From contig NC_059504.1 of NCBI RefSeq assembly GCF_914767665.1, positions 11,038,501-11,102,500 on the forward strand: 64,000 bases of DNA, in the 5' to 3' direction. Below are positions 22,663-35,551 of the stretch, one piece after another. Made by a program: the position numbers and the translations under genes. The notes under the pieces were generated by a model. It searched no databases. It had not been told where the DNA came from and saw only the letters and a program-made list of their open reading frames with translations. The stretch's first letter is position 1. Each line of letters opens with the position of its first letter. Source of the DNA: Harmonia axyridis (lineage: Eukaryota > Arthropoda > Insecta > Coleoptera > Coccinellidae).

Positions 22663-25048
22663 TTATTGTTTCATCATATTTTTCCATCGAATTCGGTCAA
22701 TAAATTTTTTCCTGGGATTTGTTTCTGCAATTGCAATATCATCATTACTGGCAGTAGAATCCTGAAATAAAATAAAATATTAGATTCACAAAATTATGTA
22801 GAGTATTTTGTTTCTTCAGAATCAAACTATACAATTATATAGGCCCTACATGTTACAATCTAAAGCCTACTACTACGATAGATGACCTCGAAGGCTTTTT
22901 GAAAAGAAATTCCACTGATGTGTGAAGTGTGAGACGCTTGAATCTTGATATTGTGAAATTTATGCTCAATTTGATTATTATTTATTCCTGATGAAAGAAT
23001 TGATCAAATTTCATCAAAAACTGTGAATCGATTAAATTTTGATATATTTTTCATCTGATGAACTTTTATTACAAAAATTTACATTTTTATAATTGCATCA
23101 GCCTCACTCAAATATTTTTAGTTACCTGTAAATCACAGTTAGGAGTATATTTAGCATATTCTTCCTGCACCAATAAATCGTTCAAAGTTCTAAGGGGTAT
23201 ATTCATTGCAGAAACATCAACACTGAGTATTTGATCTTTTTTATCTAAAATTTTGGCAAATATGTATTTTGAAACTACCATATTTTTAAATCTAACAATG
23301 CTTTGTTTAGTCCAAACATCTCCGTCTTTTGGTTCAATTCCAGCTAATTTTGCTTCTACCGCTTGAGCTGGTAAAGTACAAAATTCTTTTGATAAAAACC
23401 AAATTTTTTCTCTTGATAAATTCGTCATTGTTCCAAAATCTATGAGATATACTCTGACATGTCCACCTACATCTTGTAGAAGGTCAACAACGACTGATCT
23501 CTGAAATTCATTTAGAGTATATACAACACAATATAAACCCACTTCAATCAAAAATTCTGGAATAAGATATTTTGATTTGTTCTCCTTGTAAAAATTTTGC
23601 ATAGAATTCATCATTTCATCTAAATGTCCATCATTTTTATAGATCCAAAATTTACTAGGATCACAAATTTCACTAATAACTATTTGAAAAGTATCATTAA
23701 CAACATATTCATTCAGGGAATTACTATTTACAATTTCACCCAATTCAAGAATATCTTCTGGTATACAATCTATGTGAATATCCCAATCTCTAGATTTCAC
23801 AGCTTTAATTTGAGAAATATCAATTGTCCTTGTGATAATATCGGATCTATTCGAACCATTCAATTTTTCATTCATTTGTACTTCTTGTACTGGAGGATTA
23901 TCTTTATCATATAATTTAAAATCACAGTCTGATTCCTCTTCACAATAAAAAATACTATCTAAATGTATACAAAGGTTAATTAATCGATTAAATCCATATG
24001 TTTGATATTCAAGATTTCTATGAAACATTTTTCTATATAGGGAAGGCAGGTCTGTACATCGTATTCCAGAAGAATAGAATTTGATTAATTTTCTTAGTCT
24101 ATTTTGTATTCCAATTGGAACCTTACTGCTTTCATTTTCAAAAGTTATTATTCCTCCACCCTCTATCGTATGATAATTTAAAGGTGACGTTTCATTTTTT
24201 GTTCTCACTGTTCTGTTTTCACTAAAGTCTTCAGTGTGCTTATTTTTCAATCTACTAATTTTAAGTTTTTGAAAGTTTGACTGAATTTTTGAGTATTCTT
24301 TATCAACATCAATTTCTTTTATATGAGTATTATGTGGCATATGATTTACTAAACTCGGCACTCTCTCACAGTTTGGTGATATTAATTTTTTTGGCAAATG
24401 TGAATTCATGTCATCTTCACAAGCTCTAGATATAGAACAATTATCTTCTTTACTATAAGAAAAACTATTAACAGCTTCAGTTGAATTTTCAAGAAAATTT
24501 AATTCATTTTCCTGAACCCTCTGTTGTGAATGTTTTGTGAAACTAGGGCCACTAAAATTGTTCGGAAAGGACCTTGGAAAAGGTGATAATTCACTTACAC
24601 CTTTGAGATAATTAATGGACAATGAAGACTTTCCTGTCTCACATCTAATATTATTTTGAATCTTTTTAATTGCACCACTTTTGAAACTGGATACATTAAT
24701 TCTATTAGAAGGACCTTTGATTGTAGATTGAATAAAACTTTTTCTACCGGCAAATGCATTTTTCCCCTTAGTTGGTCTCTTTTGTTTCATCACCATATCA
24801 TTTACATGAGCTACCTTTTCAGTTATTACCAAGGTAACTTCTGAATCGAAGGACGATCCATTCACCCTCAAAACGTCTGGTATTGAATGTAATAAGTGTA
24901 GTAATGAATTATATCCTAATTCTTTGAAGGGAATATAATATCCTTCAAGAGATTTAAAATCTCTATTCAAACTAAAAACTGTAACTTTAACAGGAGCTGA
25001 CACTAAAAGGCTCCTCAAAATTTTCTTAATCTCATCTATTTGTGCCAT
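22663..25048 (-). CDS. LOTUS and Tudor domain protein, Tejas/TDRD5-like
   Basis: Two exons, 25048-23126 and 22761-22663, joined in phase 0 (donor GTAACT, acceptor TTTCAG), give 673 aa. Residues ~3-75 form a LOTUS/OST-HTH domain (IKKILRSLL…KELGYNSLLHLLHSIPDVLRV). Residues ~313-380 form a second one (RLRKLIKFYSSGIRCTDLPS…YGFNRLINLC). Residues ~455-625 form an extended Tudor domain with the core VRVYLIDFGT at ~531-540. One Tudor domain points to the TDRD5/Tejas branch rather than TDRD7/Tapas, which has several. Relatives act in germline nuage, bind Vasa through LOTUS and support piRNA production; this is family knowledge. The final 33 residues are basic. I used the ATG at 25048, because upstream in-frame codons are not ATG. 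Orthology to fly tejas is likely but not proven. Confidence 0.85.
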
Positions 25049-25558
25049 AACGATCAAGTCACTTATTACTATATCATTGAAAATCGTATTTTATCTATTA
25101 GATTTAAAAGTATATCATAAAAATCAACAAACTATGGAGCATCGATTACAAAGTAGGCCATAGATCTGGCCGATGATGATGACAGAGAAGAGACACTTTC
25201 TCTATGAAAATTGGAAGTAGATCAAATATTTCAAAGAGTATATTCTTCTTCTGTTCTTCTATAATTCTCAAAACTCATAATATACAGATGCTTGTAATTT
25301 GTTATTAGTTTTGTCTAAGATGCATTAAAACCCTAGTGTGTATAATTATATCTGTAAGACTTTCAGACAAAACGGGAGATTTCTCAGATTTATGCCTACT
25401 TGATTTTGGAGAGATCACCAGAGTTCCAGATGGCGCATATATCGTTAAGGTAAAAATTTAAAGGGTTTGCTTATTCATTGATGGATGGTATGATTCGTAA
25501 ATAATAAGTAATGAGTGTATGTAGCTATTTATTTATATTTAAACATTACGTTAGAGAA

Positions 25559-25607
25559 ACTATACCACAGAATAGAGAGGTAATACCTCTCTATTCTGTG
25601 ACTATAC
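25559..25607. repeat. 35 bp perfect palindrome flanked by 7 bp direct repeats
   Basis: Arms CACAGAATAGAGAGGT (25566-25581) and its exact reverse complement (25585-25600) are separated by three bases. ACTATAC flanks both sides (25559-25565 and 25601-25607). The direct flank looks like a target-site duplication around a very small insert, or the product of a template-switch event. Confidence 0.8.
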
Positions 25608-26512
25608 TACCATTGAAGATTTTTTCTCAACCACTGTAACTTGATCATCACTACAAAACAAGATTTTCTGCATTCCTATTGTAGTGACTCTACAATGCAA
25701 TGCTCAGATAGAAGGCGCAACTTCGAAATTTGCTCGAGAACGCCTCGCCAAACTATTATAGAAGTTTTTAAGACTATGTATATGGATGCATAGAGTATGG
25801 ATCTAACTTCTTCTTGAAATGGTTTTAGTTATTTTCTTTTACATTTTGAAATAAACGATACAGTTTCTGCACTGTATAATGATCCAAATAAGTATCGCAT
25901 TTCACCCACAATTATTATTCAAGAATTAAACGATTCATTGTCCTTGTTTCTGTTTGAACCTTACGCTCTTCAATATTTAAAAAATATCATTTCTCCTATT
26001 TGATATTTAGCAAGTTCAACCGACACATAGGAATTTGCACTCATTTATAATTGTTTGGAATATAACATGTTGGAACACAGAGGTGTACTGAATTATTATT
26101 AGTGAAATCTGGTGTTAGGAGCAGAATTGTTTTAGAGTAGAATTATTTGGTTATGGTGGTTACAATCTCGAAGAAATTTTTATTTTCATATTAATCATAT
26201 CGATATTATTCATTGAAAATCTTGGTTTTCGCAATTTCACTGGTTCTATGAATTCCAATATCCTCAAAATTGAATTACATTATTTGATATCATTTGGTTT
26301 TGTATTTCCAATAAAGAATATTTGAATCATTTGGGGAAAAATCAATCCCCCTTTAATTTTTACAGTTTACGTTTTGGAATTGAAGAATCGAAAAATTGAA
26401 TGGAAGATCTGCCGTTCAAAGCTTTTTTGAAAACTAAAGAAAAGAGCTATTCGCATGAAACAAGAATTAAAGACACGTATTATGGCTATTGCTAAGATGA
26501 TAATGAATATAA

Positions 26513-27434
26513 TAACGGGTGTCTTTTTTCGACGTATATAACTTTAAGTTGTCATTACTGTTTAAGATGGCGACCGATTTGAGAGCTGTCAAGTGATTTA
26601 TTCTCAGTTTGGTTTGGCAATTCATCATGAATAGACAACGATCATCAAGTAAGGCGTAGATTCGTCAAATGGGCCCAAAATGAGATTGCCGTTGTTCCCG
26701 ATTTTCATAAGCCAATTTTGTTTAGCGCACTTCTGGTTGAATGGCTACGTCAACAAACAAAACTGCCGCATTTGGAGTGAAGCTAATCCTCAAGTGTATG
26801 TCGAAACACCGTTACATCCAGAAAAACTGACTGTTTGGTGCGCTTTATGGGCTGCTAGAATCATTGGTCCGTACTTCTTCAAAAACGATGATGGCCAGAA
26901 CGTTACAGTCAATGGTGATCGGTATAGAGCCATGATTACTAACTTTTTCATTCCTGAATTGAACAACCATGATGTCCAGGAGCTGTGGTTCCAACAAGAT
27001 GGCGCAACATGTCACACAGCTCGTGCCACAATCGATTTATTGAAAGACACGTTTGGTGACCGCCTAATTTCACGTTTTGGACCTGTGAATTGGCCTCCAA
27101 GATCTTGTGATTTAACACCGCTAGACTACTTTCTGGGGGCTATGTAAAGTCATTGGTCTATGCGGATAAGCCACAAACCCTTGACCATTTGGAAGACAAC
27201 ATTCGCCGTGTTATTGCCGATATACGACCACAAATGTTGGAAAAAGTCATCGAAAATTGGACGTCCAGATTGGAATTCATCCGAGCCAGCCGTGGCGGTC
27301 ATATGCCAGAAATCATATTTAAAATGTAATGCCACAAGATTATTTTGCGAATAAATAAAATTCATGTCAATCGAATGATCCATCGTTGTTTTATTGCAAT
27401 TTAAAGTTCTATAGCTTTAAAAAAAGCACCCTTT
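26513..27434 (+). mobile_element. DD41D Tc1/mariner-type element, internally deleted
   Basis: Ends are inverted: GGGTGTCTTTTTT at the left, and the inverse of GGGTGCTTTTTTTAAAGC at the right. The transposase relic runs from ~26650 to ~27330. It reads FVKWAQNEIAVVPDFHK, then HFWLNGYVNKQNCRIWSEAN, WFQQDGATCHTARATIDLL and PVNWPPRSCDLTPLDYFL. The second and third Asp are separated by 41 residues. Much of the N-terminal half is missing. An 8-base gap in the ILFSDEAHF motif removes the first catalytic Asp, and one lost base near 27137 shifts the frame before the GYVKS motif. Confidence 0.8.
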
Positions 27435-28481
27435 ATATGTATTTATAAAATGAATTTACTATATTTCAGGATTTAAATTCATATATTAGAATTCTTTTTC
27501 AATTTTCGAGTAGCGTTTTTGGAACTTAAGATTCTCGATGACATAACAGGAAATACTAAACTATCGTATAAAATTGAGTTTTTTATAACATATTTGGAAG
27601 GTATTTTTGAGTGTGATGTTAGTTAACCGTTCGCCTTCAGCAATTTTTCGTTCATGCACATCGGAAAATCTCTTAGAATTCTCTCCAAACACCGCAAATC
27701 TAATCAATGACCAATAAATATTCGTCTTGTTGTAGAAATCGATCACCAAACCGGAAATCGATTGTAATGACTCCTTTATTCATTTGTCAGCGACCAGTGT
27801 ACACAATCGTTTTATTTGACAATTATTTTGTTCTTCCTAGGTGCGGTTAGTCTTTGTATTAACGATAATCGATACGATTCTCAGGCTGCAGCATGTAGAA
27901 TATAATGAAATTTGTTTACTTTGAAAGCGTTTCGATTTCACTTCATTCTTTATAGTGACAACTGACAATGTTGATTGTTACGGTCTTTCTTGGCTTCAAA
28001 AGCGAAACGAATTCTTGTTAATTCTTTTTTACTTCAAAATGGAAAGGAAAAAGAAAAACATCCCATTTTATCTGGGAACTTCCGAGATCGTTTTAGTTTT
28101 TATTCGAATTCTTTATACAGGGTGTCCGGGAAAATGTGGAAAATCTCTCTACGGAGATACGGCCTCCTAAATGATGTCAATGGAAATCCATTTTAGTGGA
28201 ATAAATTTCAAACTACTTAATATAATTTAAAGATATTTTGATATGATGAACAGTAGTAAGGACCTCTTGAAATACTGCCCTTAACTTTAAATTGGCTCTT
28301 TTAGTTAACCAGGGGCGGACACAATATAATTTCGTCACAGTATCTGTATATCTCAAAATTTGAGCCAGATGCACCGTTCGTTAAAACATTTATTGAAAAT
28401 TTAAACGTTGACTACTTTTTGATCTCTCTTGCACCATCTTTCAAATGACGTTTCATGTGGCATTATCACTGTTTACCATTC
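27435..28481. other. gene-free stretch with one transposon-end motif
   Basis: No gene seen. At 28118 CAGGGTGTCCGGGAAAATG follows TA and looks like the left end of a Tc1/mariner-superfamily element. No matching right end was found, so it is probably a solo end or a truncated copy. Confidence 0.4.
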
Positions 28482-29261
28482 AGAGTAATAAACATAGACA
28501 GAGGGAGCATATGTCATTTTCAGTAAGCAAATTTTGTCCCCAACATGAACTATCAAATTTGACATGAAGCGCGCGGAAATGAAAATATATCAGTGATACG
28601 ATATTTCACTTAATTCGCGAGTTTCTCCGCAAAGAACGCACTTCTTATGTCCCAAAGTGAATCAATGTTTCATATTAACTCAAAATATATTGAAATAAAT
28701 ACCTAAATATATCAGAAATTCAGAAAACAAACTTCAAGCGAGCCAAACGACGTGAAAAAACCGATGACACTAGGAGAGCAAAAGTTGCCGAACCTTGGAT
28801 TTCAGCAGGTAGATACAGAAAATAATAAATATTCTGCATACAATAAATTCAACAATTAGGAAAAATATCGGTTCCAAATTTGCTTATTTAATCGGGAATC
28901 ACTTAAATAAATATATTTCATTCAATATAATATACATTCATAATGATATAGTTAAATTGTGGATTTAAAAATATATCACAATCCGACAGGACAACGTAAT
29001 CTAACCATGTTGGGGACTTGTAAAAATTGCGTATACTTAATAATAATAATAATAAAGTTTATTTGCTTTCAACACAACCTAATATAATATTCTATTAAAT
29101 ATTGCAAACAAACATGATGAACAGAGTCTCACTAGAGGTTCGCCTGTTAGTTCTGAAAAAAAAAAAACAAAAATTCTCTTCCTTGAACGTCGTGACAACA
29201 GTATGCAAAAAAATTTTTTTTATATATTATTATATTATATTCCCTCTATCTATATTTATTA
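28482..29261. mobile_element. TIR element 'copy A' with a nested insertion
   Basis: Starts AGAGTAATAAACATAGACAG and ends TCCCTCTATCTATATTTATT, the inverse. Most of its body matches copies B (30427) and C (35830). At ~29037-29240 foreign sequence interrupts it, beginning (TAA)n then AAGTTTATTTGC. On the minus strand that reads as a LINE-like 3' tail AATAAACTTTATTATTATTA. The inner coding remnant (minus strand) is GHKKCVLCGETRELSEISYH followed by a stop; see copy C. Confidence 0.7.
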
Positions 29262-30426
29262 TGGTTTACACTAAACAGGCAAATTTGGACGTTTATTTTA
29301 CCGATTGGTTTTAAACAGGGATGAAATCATAAAACCATAGCGCATTTGCAATATTTTTAACGAACATCACCAGACTCACTGTTGAATAAGAAATATGCAT
29401 ATATTCATGATATGACGGTCGGTTTTTCATATCTTATTCATTCTTATTCATACACACTAACCAAGCAGAGTTTCTTTTGCCCAATGGCGGTTCCTTGTAG
29501 GTCGCGATGGTCCTAGCGACTTACCTTATTCTTATTCCAGAAAGAAATTAGGAATGTTTTCTTATTCATCGTTATTTTCCATCACAGTTTATGCGATGGA
29601 TAATTTCGTCGAAAAACTTTCTATTTCAGCGATTGGCAGTACGGTATCTTCTCGAGATTGAATATGAGGAAGATGGGATATAATTACACGTATCTCGGAA
29701 GGAAAGGAGCCCGTTCCATAGGCGCCGGAAGCATATTTTTCACTCAGGGGAGTAATTAACAAATAAATTTTATTTTTCTCCATCCATCAAAAAATGTTGA
29801 CATTTTTGTACTATTTTCAGGTGCAAAAGCCATCAATTCCCTTACCGTGCAAAAATTTGCTCGTTGCTTAGCAACACTTTTAATCCTAGGATTAAAAACG
29901 CTACTTTTAATCCTAAGGACTAAAAGTAATTGCATTTGAGCTCTCTAATTGAAATTTGAAGAAGAAAACATTGTCTCTTACAAACTTAGTAAAACAACCT
30001 AATTGCTATCGCTGTTATAATTAATAGGTGTTCAAATTTATTACCAAATCATTAACGATTTTCGAATAAAACACAATTCATTTTAATTTTGACATGGTAT
30101 TGCTCTTAAAAAAATATGCACTTTTAATCCTTATAATATAATATACTATTTTATATGGCCGACCGAAAATTACTCCAAATTTTATCCTATGACTTACCAT
30201 TTTCTTATGCTCGAAATAAGTCAATAAAAAATTTGTGAAATGAAAAAAAGCTTTCCTCCTCTTCAACGAACCTCCCTGGCTGCAGCTTTGCGTATAACTG
30301 CATTAATACAGAAAATGTGATATTAATCTATCAAATATTCATGAAAAATAAATTCAGTGCTTACAGTTTTGAAAATAGGCCTCAAGTTTGACACAAAAAA
30401 GGTGTTGAAATATCTAGAAATACCTC
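29262..30426. other. gene-free stretch with a 20 bp palindrome
   Basis: No gene recognised. The notable structure is the perfect palindrome TTTTAATCCTAGGATTAAAA at 29878-29897, followed within 15 bp by a related imperfect one (ACTTTTAATCCTAAGGACTA) ending in AAAAGT. Confidence 0.5.
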
Positions 30427-31009
30427 AGAGTAATGAAAATAGATAGAGGGAGCATATGTCATTTTCAGTAAGCAAAATAGTCCCCAACATGAACTATCAA
30501 ATTTGACATGAAGCGCGCGGAAATGAAAACATATCAGTGATACGCTATTTCACTCAATTCTCGAGTTTCTCCGCAAAGAACGCACTTCTTATGTCCCACA
30601 GTGAATCAACGTTCCATATTAACTCAAAATATATTGGAATAAATACCAAAATATATCAGAAATTCAGAAAACAAACTTCAAGCGCGCCAAACGACGTGAA
30701 ACAACCGATGACACTAGGAGAGCAAAAGTTGTCAAACCTTGGATTTCAGCAGGTAGATACAGAAAATGATAAATATTCTGCTAATTATGAATTCGACAAT
30801 TAGCAATAATATCGGATTCCAAATATTCAAATTTGCATATTTAATCGGGATTCACTCAAAAAACTATATTTCATTCAATATAATATACATTCATATTGAT
30901 ATAGTAAAATTGTGGATTTGAAAATATATCACAATCCGACAACGTAATCTAACCATGTTGGGGACATGTAAAAATTGCGTATACTCCCTCTATCTATGTT
31001 TATTATTTT
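30427..31009. mobile_element. TIR element 'copy B' (uninterrupted, ~583 bp)
   Basis: Same orientation as copy A. Ends are AGAGTAATGAAAATAGATAG and the inverse of AAAATAATAAACATAGATAG. Internal landmarks shared by all copies are TTTGACATGAAGCGCGCGGA, GGAGAGCAAAAGTTG and CAACATG…GGGGAC. The coding remnant on the minus strand has GTG where copy C has ATG. Confidence 0.75.
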
Positions 31010-31787
31010 ATGGGTTAGATGAATACTTTCCTTAAACGTATCCAAGTTTTTTTTCCTTTAATAATAAGCCAGATTAAAGACTTCATTTTTTATGGAATTT
31101 CAAATAGTTAGTTAGGTGAATCACAAAAGTATAAATTACAAGTAAAATTCTGGAATTGTTTTTATACTCGTAATCCTCAAATTGTTCATAACGAGTTATA
31201 AGCTTCAGCCTAATCAAAATATAGGTATGTTTGAAGCTTATCAACGATTCAGGACGTTACATTTTTTATGACAGCTAGTTTATATTTCCTGCTTTCCACC
31301 TTTGGCAAGAAAGTAGAAACGTTCTTTCGAATTCGTTAACACATAATATATATAGGTAGGTACTACTACTATAAAGTTGATGCCCCATGTTTACGTTAGA
31401 TACCTCCAGCAGAAAGTCTTCAAGACCCAAGATCGTGTTTTAACTGCATCACGTTTATGTTCAACCTACACCCGATATCCGAATCGTCATAAATAAATTA
31501 AATTGACACTTGAAATGGCTGGATTAAAGTCGAAATACAAGGAGAGTTCTTGAAAGTGGATTGAAGAGTGCTTGTAAGTCAATGCCACGGTGAAGATGGT
31601 AGTGACAGAGATTAGATCATTTGATACTCTTTGGTAGGTATTAATAACCTTCTGACGAGGCTAGCGGATTAAAATAAGGAGAATAATTTTAAGATATGTT
31701 TTGCGAAGTTTCGATATGACCTTGAGATGAAAAGGGATGAGAATGTGAAATAATTTATGCATTATAACTTTGCGAAGAGAAGATATA

Positions 31788-32710
31788 CAGGGCGGTGATT
31801 ATAAAACAGTCCAATCGGATATTTAAGTGTGTATAAGTTTTTCTGAAAATTACTGAGAAGAGAGGAGGTTTTCGAAGAAGCAGAATTGGTGGCATTACTT
31901 GATCAAGACTCGTGTCAAACGCAACAAGAATTGGCAGGATTATTGGGAGTGACGCAACAAGACATGTCAAAACATGGGAATGATTCAGAAACAAGGAAAT
32001 TGGGTGCCGTACGAGTTGAAGCCGAGAAATGTTGAACGGCGTTTGTTTGCTTGTGAATAGCTGCTTGCAAGGCAAAGACGAAAGGGATTTCTGCATCGCA
32101 TTGTGACTGGAGACGAAAGATGGGTTCATTACGATAATCCCAAGTGCAAAAAATCATGGGGATATTCCGGCCATGCTTCTACGTCGACGGCCAAACCGAA
32201 TATTCACACGGTTCCAAGGTCATGCTAAGTATTTGGTGGTACCAGCTCGGTGAAGTGTATTATGAGTTGTTAAAACCGACTGACACAATCACAGGCGATC
32301 GTTATCGAACGCAAATAATGTGTTTGAGCTGAGCATTGAAAGACAAACGGCCGCAATACAACGAGAGACAGGATAAAGTGATTTTACAGCATGACAATGC
32401 TCGACCTAATGTTGCGAAAGTGGTCAAGACATACTTGGAAACGTTGAAATAGGAAGTCCTACCCCACCCGCCGTATTCTCCAAAAGCTCCTTCCTTGGAG
32501 TATCACTTGTTTCGATCAATAGCACACGGCCAGCAGAGCAGGTCTAATGAAGAAGTAAAAAATTGGATCGATTCGTGGATCGCTTCAAAATATGACCAGT
32601 TTTTTCAACGCGGGATTCGTACGTTGCCCGAAAGATGGGAGAAAGTAGTGGCCAGCGATAGACAATACTTTGAATTGTGAATGTATTACCAGTTTTTTGC
32701 AATAAAGCCT
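31788..32710 (+). pseudogene. mariner transposase pseudogene (mauritiana/mellifera-like)
   Basis: Conceptual pieces in changing frames read ALLDQDSCQTQQELAGLLG (helix-turn-helix), MIQKQGNWVPYELKPRNVER, HRIVTGDERWVHYDNPK (first Asp), VILQHDNARPNVAKVVKTYL (second Asp), HPPYSPKAPSLEYHLF and RTLPERWEKVVASDRQYFEL then a stop at ~32680. The third catalytic Asp (normally APSD) is lost, there are in-frame stops (for example just before EVLPHPPYSP), and several frameshifts. The left edge may be the CAGGGCGG after TA at 31788. No convincing paired inverted ends. This is a different mariner lineage from the copies at 17760 and 37509. Confidence 0.8.
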
Positions 32711-34600
32711 CGAATTTCGGAAAAAAAAAGGTGGAAGCAAAGTTGTACACCTATGTACATGTAGGTGAATTTCATTTTGAATAATGTTCAACTCACCTGG
32801 TATCTAACAATAATTTGTGATCAAAGCAGTCTTAAATTATTACCTAATGAATAAGAAATATTTACCGCGCGAAAGTGTACCATTTAAGATGTTTCCCTAT
32901 GAGAAATGTTATTTCAAAGAAATGCCATTTTCCAACTTCGACACCCTGTATCTAAAAAACTAGTCATATGATTGAGTTGGACCCATAGACCTGGATAGAC
33001 CTGCATAGAGTTGGACCCTAGACTTTTTTGTTCAGGAGGTCATATTATTATTCGACATACGAAAACGGTATGGTATTTAGTTTGGAACTTTGAAGTAACC
33101 ATACGATATCAGCATTTTTAAATTATACGTCTTAGGTTGCATATGAGTGAATGAAAAATTTTTAGAAAATAAAAGTGTTGCAAATTCGAAAATAACGTAG
33201 TGTGGAGAGCTGTCTTTCTAGGAACAAATACAAGGATCTATTACAATTCAATCATTGGCATATAATTAATAATTGTTTGTCTTGAATGTATTCAACTAAT
33301 CGGATCAACTAAAAAAGTGTAATTATTCTTTACCAAAACCTTTAGAGTGGCGAAGTAAGTAAATAATAATGATCGAGCAATTTGGAAGATAGGTATCTCA
33401 CTCTCTATGACAGTCTATGAGAACCTCATTTGTTCTGTAGGATGTATCATCACGACCAATATTAACCAGATCGTTCATTCATCATCCGTTTGGTGTCAAG
33501 ACCAAATAGTAAGTAAAGTGAATGAAGATCATATGACTCAGGCGAAAGAAGCTCTTTCACCTTGAAAATTTTGAACATCCTTTCGATTCCCGATCGAAAA
33601 AGGAAAAATCGAATGATCTTATGTAGACTAACCTTCTCTAAGATAATTTAGAGATGGCCAATTGACCATCCTATGAGAGGTGCTGTTAATTGAATGACCA
33701 TTTAATTGCGGTATCGATAGGATGGTATGTTTTGGTGTCGACAAAAGATAAATCCCAAAGGTGAAGGCACCAACATCTAATTAATGACTCGATTCTAGAT
33801 TTCCTTGGAATTATTTGTTAAATGCATTTGTTCACTCTTCATTTGATGCGATAGATTCCTATAAGCATTAGATATGCAAGTTTTATTGGTTGAAATGAGT
33901 ACCTAGATTATCCTCTACTTAATATTCAAAAGGTTGACTCTAGCCAAATAATTTCATTAATGTCATAAAAAAAAACCTGATTGAATATAGTTTTCGATGA
34001 TTTAAACTATATTGTTAATAACAGGTATTATGAACAATTCTTCTGTTTCGAAGTAAAATCTTGTTCATATTTCTATTAAATAATCACTCATTTGTCTTTA
34101 ATAATGTATGTCTTTGTTTATAGGAAGATTTTTTTTTTCATATTCTAAAGTAAATATATTTCAATAAAAATTCGAGAATAGAACTGACATCAGGAGCTTT
34201 TGAGTGCTCAAGCTTTCATGGTCCTTTTGTGCCCTTTGAGACCACACAACCTGCAAATAACAGGAAAAAATAAACAATGTTTTCTCAAAAATTCGACTTT
34301 ATTCGTCAGCACAATAGCTTTTCTCTAAAAAGATTCGTTTTTGCTTTCAAGTTAGGCTGCTTCAAACCCAGCAGTCACTTCTTCGTTAAAGTCAAATTTT
34401 TTTTTCTCTGGATCACCTTTTAATCGGTGTTGTCTATGGAACAGAGTCTAAATAAAAGTTATCAAGCCATTACTTTGATTGCAGAGTATTTTTCCCATAA
34501 AAAATCAATGTTTCGTCAATACACGAAACCCGTTTTTATTCATTTTTCAAACATACCGGTCTTATTGAATGACGTGTTATCTGGGCAACTGTCTTTTTTT
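32711..34600. other. gene-free stretch
   Basis: No gene supported. A small local duplication (GAGTTGGACCC…TAGAC) lies at ~32975-33025, directly after an ACACCCTGTATCT motif that resembles a transposon end. A ~75 bp stretch around 34195-34260 (GGAGCTTTTGAG…GAGACCACA) recurs in diverged form at 39838-39900. Confidence 0.45.
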
Positions 34601-35292
34601 GACATTTGACAAGTTAAACTACGCCATTACTAAAAATGGAACGATAAACGTTCCAACAATGCAATTAAATTGTTAAAATTCAATACAAAAATGGTGACAA
34701 TTTCGCAGTCACAGTTTGCAAAACTAAAGCAATTTTGGGTCATCGTGAAGCATCTTCTCGGCCAGCAATTGTGAAACTGATGGAAAAATTGGAGCTGTTG
34801 AGACGAGTTGGTGATGTGAAGAATATAAACCGTGTACAGTGCTCAAAAACAACTGAGAATATTGCTGCTATAGCCTGTAGTGTTGACAAAAACCCAGGTT
34901 TGTCGTTGTTAAGAATTAGGCATTTCAAAAACGACATTGAAATATATTTTGCATAGAGACTAAGGCCTTGAGGCTCTCAAAGTTCAGACCTCAAGCCGGT
35001 CGATCACTAGCAACGTTATATCTTCGCTTATTGTGCCCTTGAAATGCATCAAAAGGATCTGGATTTTCATGGCAAAATCATCTTCAGTAATGAGGTCCAA
35101 TTTTACCTTGGAGGCTACGTTAAAGAGAAGAATTGTCACATTTGGGGCTCGGGAAATCTAAGAATCTCCTTCTTATTAATCTTTTTGGAAGCTAAAAGCT
35201 TGTTCCAAGGAAAATCCAATAATGGTTGTTGAAAAGCCTTTACATCCTCAACGTGTTATAGCGGTTTTTGGGCTGGTGGTATTATTGACCTT

Positions 35293-35551
35293 CATAATCA
35301 TCATCAGAAGCCTCTCATAGCCCACTCCTAGACATAGGCCTCTTTTGTTTTCCACATTCTTCTGTCCTGATCTTCTCTCATCCTCTTCTTTCCAATTTCG
35401 TCGGTTATATCATCCACCCAACGTCTCTGTGGTCTACCTCTATTCCGTTTTTGTTCTCTTGGTCTCTATTCCAACAAACGTTTAGTCCACTTATTTTCTT
35501 GATCTCTGGCTACATGTTCTGCTACAGCTTCACTTCTGTCTGGCAATTCTG
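35293..35551 (-). mobile_element. LINE (RTE-like) 3' fragment
   Basis: On the minus strand it reads RGRPQRRWVDDITDEIGKKR and DRRMWKTKEAYV then a stop. This is the GRPxxRWxDD…EAYVQQWA tail of RTE-like reverse transcriptases. The 259 bp insert is flanked by the 9 bp duplication ATTGACCTT (35284-35292 and 35552-35560), and removing it rejoins the DD41D coding sequence. A 5'-truncated retroinsertion. Confidence 0.8.
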
